Of a DNA stretch of 64,000 bases, positions 1 through 9,605 are shown piece after piece. Origin of the DNA: Ceratobasidium sp. AG-K (lineage: Eukaryota > Basidiomycota > Agaricomycetes > Cantharellales > Ceratobasidiaceae); contig JAWNGF010000004.1 in the NCBI GenBank assembly GCA_037039685.1, positions 1,798,001-1,862,000 on the forward strand, written 5' to 3'. Made by a program: the position numbers and the translations under genes. Positions within the stretch are counted from its first letter, which is position 1. The number at the start of each line of letters is the position of its first letter. The notes beneath the pieces are model-generated. The model made no database searches. It saw only the letters and a program-made list of their open reading frames with translations, and was not told the DNA's origin.

Positions 1-114
1 CTTCGACACGTAGTGATGAGACTGGGCGGGGATATGTGGAAGTACGCGCAGTGTGATAAGTATATGCGCCTGAAGGATGAGTTTAAGCCCATGTACAGGC
101 TTCCAGACGCATAG
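1..114 (+). CDS. Hemerythrin-like protein, C-terminal fragment cut by window edge
   Basis: The window opens inside the last exon of a gene. Frame 1 reads 37 codons and ends at TAG (112-114). The residues around MWKYAQCDKYMRLKDEF match the last 30 residues of the two complete hemerythrin-like genes at 4309 and 5828, which share MWKYGQSDKY followed by LKEEFKPMY. It is therefore the leftmost visible member of the tandem family. The histidine-rich metal-binding part lies outside the window, so whether this copy is intact cannot be judged. Confidence 0.75.
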   Translation, partial: LRHVVMRLGGDMWKYAQCDKYMRLKDEFKPMYRLPDA

Positions 115-1046
115 ATTTTGCGACGTGATGCTTGTGCTGAGAACCTCCCTACGCAAGTGTTAGAGTAGCTTTTAATGATCGAGACTGTCTCTTAGCTGTG
201 CCCTACAATACTGATATTGACTTGAGGATATGCTCCCCGATCGATGGCCATGCATCCCCCGTTCTGCGTGCAAGCATCCTTCGATTGGACATCAACTAGG
301 CCAGTTGCATCACTCAACATCGGCAAACCCATCGATTATAATTTTGGATAGTTTGAGAGTTACACCAGCTACCATGCGCAAGACAACTGAAAATACGTAC
401 ATCACTTTCTTTTATGGGACTGGTCTGATGCACCGCGAAATGCTGAGCGGCGCGTACTGCCACCGGGATTCGACTGACGTTGCAATTAGCACCAATCCAC
501 TGGTTCTCGGCTACCGCTCTCGTCGACCAACAGGTTCTGTAGCTGACGGTAAACTAGGCCACCGCTTCGGGTAAGACAAACGAGTCTCATCCAACAAGAG
601 CACCGCATATATGCGGGCCCCAACTTCTCTAACGGGCGAAATTGATTCCGAATTTAATGACTGGCTATTCCCATCAATGTTCTTCAATATTGACACTTTC
701 GGACACCCACAATACCATATCAGAAACGGGGCAAACATCGAGCGGCTGCGCAAGGCCGGTACCAATGACGCTTTCCGTGACAACTGCAATCGTTGGTCAA
801 CTTACCCTGGTTTTAAGATCTCATGCTAGGGCGGTTATTCCAGGGCGTTAGTCAACACCAATGAGTGGGGCAGGCGTACAATTCAGTTGCGCAAAATCTA
901 AAAGGATTATATATCAATGTGTATTTCTGCCCTCGGGGTCGCTTGTTCCTCCCCTTGGAGCCGGCCCAGGCTTCTTGCGCGCCTTTATAGAAGTTTGGTT
1001 TGGCTACGCTTTTACTAGCTAATCTCGCCCCTTACAACCCGGTTTC
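115..1046. other. Intergenic stretch, no supported gene
   Basis: Several short open frames on both strands (for example 230-574 and 611-829 on plus) show no recognisable domain, and I could not chain them through splice sites into a convincing protein. Nothing else stands out. Confidence 0.4.
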
Positions 1047-1205
1047 ATGCTCGTATACCCATCATATGATTCGGGGACGGATGGTGTCGTGTAACATATT
1101 GTGCCTAGTGCCAACGTGTGTCTCACCGAATCCGTCTCAGATATTGCGTCTGAAGGGGAAACATCGTTATCTGGGACGACATTTCAGTCAGGCGAAATAT
1201 CAGGT
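1047..1205 (+). pseudogene. Relic of methyltransferase first exon
   Basis: This stretch aligns codon by codon with the first exon of the methyltransferase at 2455. Both begin ATG-x-GTATACCC, share CACATTGTGCCTAGTGC-like and GAAACxTCxTTATCTGGGA-like blocks, and end at a similar donor-like GGTATG/GGTGCG. The relic has a nonsense change: the codon matching TAC (Tyr) of the full gene is TAA here, 16 codons after the ATG. No counterpart of the second exon (FIEYHGRQ region) follows. It is read as a decayed partial duplication. Confidence 0.7.
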
Positions 1206-2454
1206 ATGTCAAACAATTGTCTCAGCCTTGTTACTTTGAACCACGTTTAGTCATTAGAGTACTAATGCGTCTGGTGTAATACTAGGCCTGCCTACGTGGA
1301 AGAATCGAAGAGCTTTTTTTAATCTTAGCATTTGGATGATCAATTTCACTGGCCACTTGTCATAATGGATTCGTCTCCGCCCGCCAACAAGTACGACGCC
1401 CGGGCATTTATCACCGGTGACATCCGGTTTTCGCGTCCAACCATACCCATACACCCCGTAGGTAAGTGTTGTTGCTGTATAAGCAGTTTCGTGTTTATTT
1501 ATGCCGCACGCTCCATTTTGAGTCACACATTGTGCGCATACACCCACGGGGAGACACAAAACACACCCGGTGTTGGCAAAGGGTTTACAGCGACGTCAGC
1601 GCACTTAGGGTCAGCGTCGACGTACTCAAGGGCGACTGCGCCATCCGTTTTGGCGTCCCCGGCGGCGATCCGCTGTGTTGGTGGGTCCTCTATCCTTATT
1701 TGGTTCTCGTCTCGGTTGAATACATTGATAAATTGAATTATCGACGTAACTTAGAGTCCTAAGTCTCCAGCGTATGTTGAAGATATCACTGGAGATGAGA
1801 ATTTCTTATGGAAATCGAACTAATTAGCCGTGAAGACTCATCAGACCTCCTCGGCTAGTAAGCATGAGTCCTTGGTGAGGTACAGGCGGCGTTGTCTCCA
1901 ATGATTCTCAAATCCGCGGTAGCGGACCCTGTCCAGACATCCACACCAGCCTTCAAATTGAACGTCAGTGCGATTGGTGGTCGGGCGGGACAAGCACCTA
2001 TAACGAAAAAGGATACTTATGCTAATATTTGACATATCTTCAAAACGTCTGCCGAATACGTAAAAGTACGTTGGTCCTTGTGCCTTCTGTGCGCCTTCAC
2101 AGCAACTTAACCCAGACGGGGAAAGCCCCAACGATTGGCTGTTGCCCCCGCCGGTGCCGAAGTAGTCTTCCTTCGCTTCGATTTCTGTGGGTCGCTTTCT
2201 CAAGCCGCCGAGCTCCAGGAACAGCATGTTATCGCCTTTTGGTACTCGGAACGCTTGGTACAAGGTTCATGACTGCTTGTGCGACGTCAGCAGGACGGAA
2301 TGCATGTACGATCTAGGACTTGATCTGATCGTTCGCCTCAGCTTGGCTTTCCGTTCGGATCTGGCTCGAGCTTCTCCGTGATGCACTTAAGCTCGCCCGC
2401 TCAGCGGCTCGCTCAGTGTCTACCTCCACTTTGTGTTCTTCGCGACCTCGTCCT
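1206..2454. other. Intergenic stretch with weak ORFs
   Basis: A possible two-exon reading begins with an ATG at 1364 and runs to a GTAAGT donor near 1460, with an acceptor TTTACAG near 1589 and stops near 1736-1762. It has no family match I recognise. A single-exon minus-strand frame at 1841-2263 is listed separately. No other feature is supported. Confidence 0.3.
1841..2263 (-). CDS. Hypothetical single-exon ORF
   Basis: A 140-residue frame on the minus strand opens with MYQAFRVPKGDNMLFLELGG and stays open to a stop at 1841. I recognise no domain, signal peptide or membrane segment. It sits between the methyltransferase relic and the intact methyltransferase on the opposite strand. Composition is not obviously low-complexity, but an open frame of this length could occur by chance in DNA of this composition, so this is a weak call. 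Confidence 0.18.
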   Translation of the reverse strand: MYQAFRVPKGDNMLFLELGGLRKRPTEIEAKEDYFGTGGGNSQSLGLSPSGLSCCEGAQKAQGPTYFYVFGRRFEDMSNISISILFRYRCLSRPTTNRTDVQFEGWCGCLDRVRYRGFENHWRQRRLYLTKDSCLLAEEV

Positions 2455-3724
2455 ATGCCTGTATACCCGTCTTATGATGCTGAGACGGATAGCGTCATTT
2501 ACCACATTGTGCCTAGTGCGCGATCATACCGTACCGAGTCCGTATCAGAGTTCGAGTCCGAGGCGGAAACGTCATTATCTGGGATGACAATCCAGTCAGA
2601 TCAGGTCTCAGGTGCGTAAGATCAAATCCGATCCACAAAATGTCGTCCACATCAGTTTTGGCCATCAGAGTATTTTATCGAGTACCATGGGCGCCAACAA
2701 CCCGCCAACGAAAACGCTGTTCGATGGTTTCCCTCGGACAACATGAAACGGTACATATTGCGACATGTGGTTGATAAGCGTTTGTTCGAAGGAAATTATA
2801 TTGGCCCGGTGAGGGACCTGTTATGTTCAAACCCCCAAGCGGGGAGAACGCATCATGTCCTGGAGATAGGAACAAGATCTGGGACCTGGCGAGTAAAGAC
2901 TTATTCTGTATGCATGAGTTCTACGACTAACTGATATGGCTATTTGTCTAGGATACAAGAGATGGCGAGCGAATTTCCCCACGTTCAGTTTCGGAGTCTT
3001 GACATGACACCGATGATCGCGCACACTCCACGGTCAAATATCGTGTTCGAAGTATACGATATCACTGAGGGACTCATACTAGCGGACAGCTCCCAGGATA
3101 TTGTGTTCATAAACGTGGGAGCAGAATTAGTCAGTCTCATGTGACTTGCTTATATACTCCCCCACTGATAATTAGCAACGTTAGGTCCGGGATTACCGTG
3201 CACTTCTTCGTGAGGTTCATCGGGTGCTGAGACCGGGAGGGCTCCTTCACATACGTGAACAAACGCCAGGATATTGGGACCTCCACGACCACACTCAATT
3301 TGCTCGACAAACGAATCCGGTTGCGTGTCGCATAGCCGACGCTGTGCGGGACGCTGTGGAGAAATTTGGTGTTGACCTGGAAATGTACGACAAGCTACCT
3401 TTGTGGCTGGCTCCCAATTCCGACATGTGGAAAGGCTGCAAATCAAGTGCGGGGTTCGAAGGGATTCGTGTGATGCTCAGAACCTTCCCAACTTATCCAC
3501 ACGCCAACCACCCGTGCTCTTTCAAGTTTGATCCCCAGCTTGTCCCGCTGGTTGCACATTACTATATTATGTGTGTCAGGGACTGTTTTGGCCTGCTGCG
3601 CGATGCTGGGCTGGGCGTCGAGGAGGCTAATTCCCTCATTGAGGCGACGATTGAAGAAATGAAGGATCCGGAAAGGTTCTCCTTATTTAGGATCTATATC
3701 GTATACGCGACAAAGAGGAGCTAA
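2455..3724 (+). CDS. SAM-dependent methyltransferase (fungal LaeA-like class)
   Basis: A class I methyltransferase, probably acting on a small molecule or as a LaeA-like regulator; the substrate is unknown. Exon 1 (2455-2611) carries an acidic N-terminus. Exon 2 (from 2669) has the FIEYHGRQQPANEN region and motif I (VLEIGTRSGTW), the glycine-rich SAM loop. Exon 3 (from 2952) contains the HTPRSNIVFEVYDITEG segment typical of these fungal proteins. The last exon (from about 3186) has the LLREVHRVLRPGGLLHI post-motif region and runs to TAA at 3722-3724. The third exon only joins in frame if the intron at 2889-2951 uses a GC donor (GCGAGT). The start was chosen because the relic at 1047 keeps the same ATG. 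No key residue looks lost. Neighbours are hemerythrin-like genes. Confidence 0.85.
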
Positions 3725-4308
3725 ACATTCTTGGTGAGGCCAAACATCTAAGTCGATTGTAATTAGAGACGTCCTATTGTATATATGGATTGACTGCTAT
3801 TCGTCTAGTGTTTCAGACCGTTTTATTGGTTTCAATTACATTTGCAGCTCATTTGCTTTCCAACGCCTGGCCACCGAGCAGTGCAATGAACTGTGGGATA
3901 AATTTAGGTTCTGCTTATATTAGTGGGTTGTTTTGGTTAATTGTGGTTCCCTCTATTTTGTGGACTAATACTGTGAATTCTAGTGTGTGCTAATACTTTT
4001 ACTCATCATAGGTTAGTTAGCTATCATATTTGAGGCCAGGGGTTTTAGGTCTATACAATTATAAGAACAACGGCGTGAGGTTGTTTCCGGACTCCAAAAG
4101 CTTGCACTGACGGCGTTATCACCCATTGTATGATGTCAACGCAATCGGGGCAGTCTGATCCCATATTGACTATAATTAGCTCACTCAGTAAGAATAGTTT
4201 ACACGTGCGATCAACAACGGGATTGATTGCCCGATAGCCGCCCGTAAATTACCACCATAGTGCTGTGCGTGGTTTTATCAATTGTAACTGTCAACCACCT
4301 AGCTAGTC
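3725..4308. other. Intergenic spacer
   Basis: An AT-rich spacer between the methyltransferase stop and the first complete hemerythrin-like gene. The only open frame (3790-3993) is short and hydrophobic, with no recognisable domain. The 3' part presumably holds the promoter of the gene at 4309. No clear TATA box was identified. Confidence 0.4.
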
Positions 4309-5243
4309 ATGTCATCGTACCCATACTCCCTCATTCCAACCCCACCAGGAGACTGGAGAAATAGCATTTTCGACATGCAAGCCATTCGAATGGCTTCGGT
4401 ACATAATACCTTCATACGGGCAATCAATTCAATATTCTATCACACGCCCGATATAACACCTGAGGAGGTACCTTCGTTTATGAATTACTGCCAGGTAGTG
4501 GTAGGTCAAAGCATTCAATTCGCTTGCCTATTTATCATAATTTGAAAAGTATGAATCTGTTCACCATCATCATAGCTCCGAAGAAGAAGTCGCATTCCCT
4601 TATCTGTGAGTTTTTCTATTGTAACTATATGTGCGCTCACCTCGCGAATAAACTCAAATAGGGAGGCCAAGCTCGGAAAGGGAACGATGGATCACAACAT
4701 AGCTCAGCATGCACATTTTTTGCCCAAGTTCTCGGAGTGGTCGACTCTTTGCTCGGAAATCCTAGCAGGCAAGGCCGAGTATCAGCCACAGGAGTTCATA
4801 GATCTACTTCGACAGAGTACGGATGCACTATATGTTCATCTAGTAGAAGAGATCTCGAGTTTGGAGGTAAGTCGGGATTCAATTACGAATGATCCCTCAC
4901 ACGCTTTTAGTCGTCGTTGTTACAAAAACATTGTACCAGAGAGGACCTGGAAGAACTAGAGCGGGCTCTTGACAAGCAAGTAATAAAGCAGGCATCTCTC
5001 TGGCGTGCCCCTATCATGTTTGTTAATGGCGATACCAACTTCAACTCTTGGTTTCCTGATGTATGTCGCAGAGCTCAGCCGGCAGTTCGCAAACTGATGT
5101 TGATGGAAAAACAGGTTCCTGGCCCAGTGCTATTTCTTTTGCGGCACGTTGTGATGAATATATCCGGCAATATGTGGAAATACGGGCAGTCGGACAAGTA
5201 CATGCAGCTTAAAGAAGAATTTAAGCCTATGTACGGCCTGTAA
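4309..5243 (+). CDS. Hemerythrin-like (HHE domain) protein, copy 1
   Basis: A small (about 220 aa) protein with a hemerythrin/HHE-like four-helix fold, expected to bind a di-iron or other metal centre through His and Glu/Asp residues; its cellular role is unknown. The start is ATG at 4309 (MSSYPYSLIPTPPGDW). Helix A carries a His in MASVHNTFIR. Exon 2, after a short intron, has a four-His run followed by SSEEEVAFPYL, matching the HxxxE helix. Exon 3 has the QHAHFLPKF helix with another His. The last exons give SWFPD, then PGPVLFLLRHVVM and the MWKYGQSDKY tail, ending at TAA 5241-5243. The introns are short with GT-AG ends and join in frame. There is no signal peptide. It is the best-preserved member of the array together with copy 2. 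Confidence 0.82.
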
Positions 5244-5827
5244 TCTGCTAGAAACAATTCGATCCTCGTCGGGGACTCACACCTTCAAGTGACATTCACA
5301 CGCTCCTGGAAGGGCTACACAAATGATTCCACGAAATAAGGGCTAATTATTGGGAGTATGTTATGGTGTGCTCCAAGATTGGCAATCAGATAGGTTCCAC
5401 GAGATATACCCTGTACAATTAGCAGAATTTTGTTTATGATCGCATATATTACCCTATAATTTAGACAGTAACAAACAGTAAACCGAGGCGAAACGTTGGG
5501 CCTACTATACTGGGGTGGTCAGCGGAGGATCTCTCAATCTAGGCGACCCGGGGCACGATGCCCGAGTTCATCAGCCCTAGTTTGGATTTGGGGTTTAGAA
5601 GAGTCTCAGAGCGGAGTCAACACCTTTTGAAAGCCTACCGCATTAGTGCAAAATGCCCAAGTGTCTCGCCAGCGGCTCGGGACCGCCTCCTTGGCTGATG
5701 AACAGCCATGTGTATCGACAGAATAGACCACCCCAGGGGAAAGGGTTGAAAAACCAAGCTCACGCCCACTTTCCATCATCCCCCCTCGGTATCGTCTCTC
5801 ATCTTGATAGACTTTCTTACCCCAAAA
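5244..5827. other. Intergenic spacer / promoter region of hemerythrin-like copy 2
   Basis: A spacer of just under 600 bp. Open frames on both strands here overlap one another and show no domain. The segment just before 5828 is pyrimidine-rich, consistent with a fungal 5' UTR. No repeat or RNA gene is seen. Confidence 0.4.
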
Positions 5828-6796
5828 ATGCCCTCCTACCCGTACTCCCTGATCCCTACACCCGCAGGAGACTGGCAAAAGAGTCTTCATGATATGCATG
5901 CTATCCGGATGGCTGGTATACACAATATGTTTATTCGCTCGTTCAATGCCATTATCTACCATGCTCCTAACATTACTGCCAAGGATGTGCCCTCGTATAT
6001 CAAGTTCTGTCGTATAGTGGTATGATAGTTTTTAAAATTGGGACATAGGGAGGTTGCCTGATTATAACTCGCGATTATATAGGCTGCCTCAATACACGAG
6101 CACCACGGAACCGAAGAAGAGGTCATGTTTCCCTTCTTGTAAGTATATCTCTGTGAATATGCGTATCATAGCAAATTTAACTGAACCGATGAAGTGAGGC
6201 AAAGCTCGGCAAAGGTGCCATGGAGGCGAATGTAATGCAGCACCACGATTTCATGCCTAAGTTTGACGAATGGGCCGAACTGTGTAGAAAGATACAAGCA
6301 AAGGAAGCAGATTTCAAGCCAACCGAGTTTATATCTCAACTTAAGGAGAGCACAGACTTGCTTGTGGTGCATTTGGTGGACGAAATACCCACACTAGAGG
6401 TAAGTAGCCTGACCAAGCGTACCATAGTGGTTGAGTAACCTCCGCTGGCACCGATTAGTCTTCACTTTTGCAAAAGCATTTCACCGAGAAAGAGCTTCAG
6501 GACCTCGAGAGTAAAGTAGCAAAGAAGATTCAGGAAAGCGTTTCTATTTGGATTATGCCTTTGCTTTTTGTGAGCGGAGATTTGAGTTATAATCCATGGT
6601 TCCCCGACGAGGTATGTGTCTATAGGACTCGAGTGTGCCATAGTTAACTTTTTAATACCGAAATTAGATACCTGGGCCGGTCTTATTCTTTGCACGACAC
6701 ATCTTGATGCTGTTCTCGGGAGACGTGTGGAAGTATGGACAATCCGACAAGTACGCTCGCCTTAAGGAAGAGTTCAAGCCCATGTATGCACCCTAG
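5828..6796 (+). CDS. Hemerythrin-like (HHE domain) protein, copy 2
   Basis: A paralog of the gene at 4309 with the same exon plan. The start ATG (5828) gives MPSYPYSLIPTPAGDWQKS. The helix A His is in MAGIHNMFIR. The second exon, after an acceptor near 6080, reads AASIHEHHGTEEEVMFPFL with the HxxxE pattern. Exon 3 holds VMQHHDFMPKF. The following exons end in MWKYGQSDKY-like VWKYGQSDKYARLKEEF and TAG at 6794-6796. All expected metal-ligand histidines and glutamates visible in copy 1 are kept, so it is probably functional. Roughly half to two thirds of residues look identical to copy 1 by eye, so the duplication is not recent. Confidence 0.82.
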
Positions 6797-7430
6797 GTGG
6801 TATTCAATCTCCATCTGTTCGGGTTTCACTACGATAGCAGACAAGTGTTGTGTATTGTTGTAATTTTGCTGGGCTTCACCCACAATTTTATTTGTATTCC
6901 AGAATCGTTATCGCACCGTACTTCGATGCCAGGGGAATTAATTACGATAGCACGCCACCGCCATAACTAACTGAGAGAATGTGCGATATAATCACAGATA
7001 CGACGCATGATCCATGGAGATTTTCAATGAGCCTTTCTTGACAAGAGCAATTCCTTAGAATTAGCACCCGAAAGACTGTATACGAGGGTATCGATTATAG
7101 CCCTTACTTAGGCATGTGGCCGGCCATGAGCGTTGAAATATACTGCACCTCCGACCAGTGTCACGCATTGCGTCTCTCCAGCGCTCCGAGTTCGCCGGCC
7201 ACGTGCATTGATAGTAATGTATCGTTGAAATTGCAGCTGGATTGATGAGTGGAGCGTGCAGAATGGGTTTTAGAAAAGGCTCGGTGATGTACTTAGCCGC
7301 TCATAAGGGTTCCTGGAGGCGCCTAGCACCGATATACTCGATCCTCCGCGCGCCTATAACTTCCTCTCGGACTGGTAAGGTTGCTGTTTATACCAAACCT
7401 TGTGGTTGCATTTACCAACGTTTCACATCC
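6797..7430. other. Intergenic spacer
   Basis: A spacer between hemerythrin-like copy 2 and the decayed copy 3. An open frame from 7242 runs into copy 3 in frame but has no counterpart upstream of the other copies, so it is not taken as coding. Nothing else was recognised. Confidence 0.35.
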
Positions 7431-8302
7431 ATGCTCACTCATCCCCGCGCCCCAGGCGACTGGAAAAAGAGCATCCACGACATGCATGCCATCAGAATGA
7501 CGAGCCTGTACAGCATGCTAATTCGCTCCTTGAGCGCTATCGTCTGGCATGCACCTAAAGTCACCGCCCATGAACTCTCGTTCATGAAGTTCTGTCAGGC
7601 CGTGGCGAGCGTCCTTCATAATTGCCCGTTATCAGAGGTTACTAACAACCCGATCGAAAAGGTCGATCCGGTGCAGAAACACCATGAAGTTGAAGAGGAA
7701 GAAGTAAGATTTCCTCGCAAGTCAAAACTAGGGGATGGCACCATGAGCGTAAACGTAGCTCAACATCATTTCCTACCCAAATCGGAACAATCGACCGAGT
7801 TGTGTAAGGAAATACTGGCAAATGAAACAGAATACAACGCAACTGAGTTTGTTGCTCTTCTCAGACGCTACCGGTGTGCTCGTTGTGCATTTAGTAGATG
7901 AAATTCCTACTATGAAAGTGAGACTTCTCTCAACAAAGTAGGCAGGACGCATCGAATGGTCGACGTCGGTGGTCCTCCTTTTCCAAAAAAGAAAACATTT
8001 CACTACGAAAGAGTTCGGCAAACTTGAAATTCGAATCACGAAAAATGTCTAGGAGTCTGCTACGATCTGGTATATGTCACCGATATTTGTGTGCGGAGAT
8101 TTGTGTGATAATATGTGGTTTCCCGTCAAGGTACGAGCCTGGGATGAGACATAGTCACCTTTATACAACCTCTGTTTTAGATCCCTGACCCATGATATTC
8201 GTTGCGCGCCATGTTGCGATGAGGCGTGTGGCTGACATGTGGAAATACGGTCCATCCGACAAGTATACCTCAAATGATGCAATATGTATGTACAGCATAT
8301 AG
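7431..8302 (+). pseudogene. Hemerythrin-like copy 3, frameshifted and degraded
   Basis: Homologous to the genes at 4309 and 5828 along its whole length but broken. The N-terminus is shortened (MLTHPRAPGDWKKS). The helix A His (VHN/IHN in the intact copies) is replaced by Tyr in MTSLYSMLIR. The second exon appears as HHEVEEEEVRFP and the third as NVAQHHFLPKSEQ, with a residue lost. Near 7870 the frame breaks inside the conserved STDxLxVHLVDEIP segment, which continues in another frame as VLVVHLVDEIPTMK. Near 8180 the PGPV region meets a stop, and the tail (MWKYGPSDKY) lies in yet another frame, with a stop at 8300-8302. It is a clear pseudogene still recognisable at the DNA level. Confidence 0.8.
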
Positions 8303-8508
8303 CCAGCGCATACATTGTACTCGGAAACCTCCCACCTTGAAGAGCGGACACCGTCGACGTCCGATAGCACGAATTCACGCGCCAGTGAGATAGGGGAAAG
8401 ATTTTCACCAAAAGTCCAGACCTCGCGCTTCTCCCGCCCTTGGCGGGCCTTTGCAACTCACTCGCGGCACATCACCTGATTCGGCAACGCACAAATAGGG
8501 GGCGCCTG

Positions 8509-8562
8509 CACGTGATAGCAAACATCAACAAATGCCGAGCTCCTGAGTTTCGAGGTATATAA
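8509..8562 (+). promoter_or_regulatory. E-box (CACGTGAT) plus TATA box (TATATAA)
   Basis: CACGTGAT at 8509-8516 is followed 40 bp downstream by TATATAA at 8556-8562. A strongly pyrimidine-rich segment follows (8575-8640), and then an open segment ending in a good 5' splice site, GGAG|GTGAGTAG, at about 8745. This arrangement looks like a core promoter with its 5' leader on the plus strand. No ATG-initiated gene was found behind it. Confidence 0.4.
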
Positions 8563-8889
8563 CTCGTCGGGGGGAATGCGAGTTTCTTCATCCTCCCCTC
8601 ACTCGCTCCCTCTTCCTCACTTGCCCTTTGCTCTACTGCTTCCTCACTGCCTGCGACCCCGACCTCGACAACCTCAACCTCGACTTCGGCTTCGACACCT
8701 CTAGCTTTGCTCTGGCATCGCTGAGGCCTATCAACCTGGACTGGAGGTGAGTAGACTGCCAATCAGACTGCCGATTGATTATATGCTAACGCGCGCGACC
8801 GCAAGACTCTGCTTGCTTCTGCTTACTGACTGCGTGACTGAGCCTCGACACCCAGCAAGACCGACAGCCCCCGACCCATCGAGTGTGAA

Positions 8890-9010
8890 GAGTAAGAAAA
8901 GAAAAGAAAAGGCCTAAGATTAAAAACAAAAACATAAAAGCCAAAAGAAAAAAAGAAAAAAAAAGGCAAACGATATAAAATATTAAAAGATATAAAATGC
9001 TAAAAGAGGA
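8890..9010. repeat. Low-complexity A-rich tract
   Basis: About 120 bp dominated by A and AAAAG/ATAAAA-like units on the plus strand. It could be a decayed poly(A) of a retrocopy or simple low-complexity DNA; no flanking duplication was identified by eye. Confidence 0.6.
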
Positions 9011-9605
9011 CATGGGAAGATCCAAAAAAGGACATGCCCAGACCGAGGACGCGTCCCAGTCCCGCGACGTCTGGAAGAGAAAAAAAAATAGTAGTGGGCG
9101 CGCTCCAGATGAGGGGAGCCCCTGGCCAGTGGTGTCGTGCGCAACCACAACAACGGCCGGGGCTCTGACATGCTGGGTGCGTCTTTTCCTTGCTTGGTCT
9201 TTGGATTGGAGCTCACAATTATATGCTAGGGCCGGTTTGCTGCGGGGGAGGGGGGGGGGAGTCATGTATTTACTTTGACCGAATATGATCGTTCCCTGAT
9301 AATATATGCGAGTGTGACTTTGGTCTTTCCTGGGTGCCTTGATGAATCAAACATGTGGACTCTTCCAGAAGCGCGCATGTTTCAACCTTTTGTTCAACCC
9401 CTTCCGAGACCCAATCAATCAAAGCTTCATCCCTCTCGAACTTGCACACATCAAATAAATGGCCGAGGCAGTAATAAATTAACGCAACATGTACACGAAG
9501 ATTATACAAAGCAAATCAAGAACAAGGACGACTAGAGCGCATTTATAAAACCAAGAAGAGCACTGTTCCAGAGCATAGTTGAACAGCTGCACAGAGTTGA
9601 ATAGA

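Larger units (their letters stand above)
8303..9605. other. Gene-poor stretch with promoter-like block and A-rich tract
   Basis: Contains the promoter-like block at 8509-8760, a low-complexity A/purine-rich tract at about 8890-9010, and a G-run near 9243-9260. Open frames such as 8786-9265 on minus read through the A-rich tract as poly-Phe/Leu and look like composition artefacts. The plus frame 8997-9278 has no recognisable domain. The 3' end borders the stop of the uracil-DNA glycosylase gene. Confidence 0.4.

Noticed and set aside
7242..7901. 219-residue ORF as an intact third hemerythrin gene
   Set aside because: The N-terminal 60 residues have no counterpart in the intact copies, the metal-ligand His is lost, and the homologous C-terminus continues in other frames; treated as a pseudogene from 7431.
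8786..9265. 159-codon minus-strand ORF
   Set aside because: It reads antisense through the A-rich tract, giving poly-Phe/Leu runs. No domain, and composition explains the open frame.
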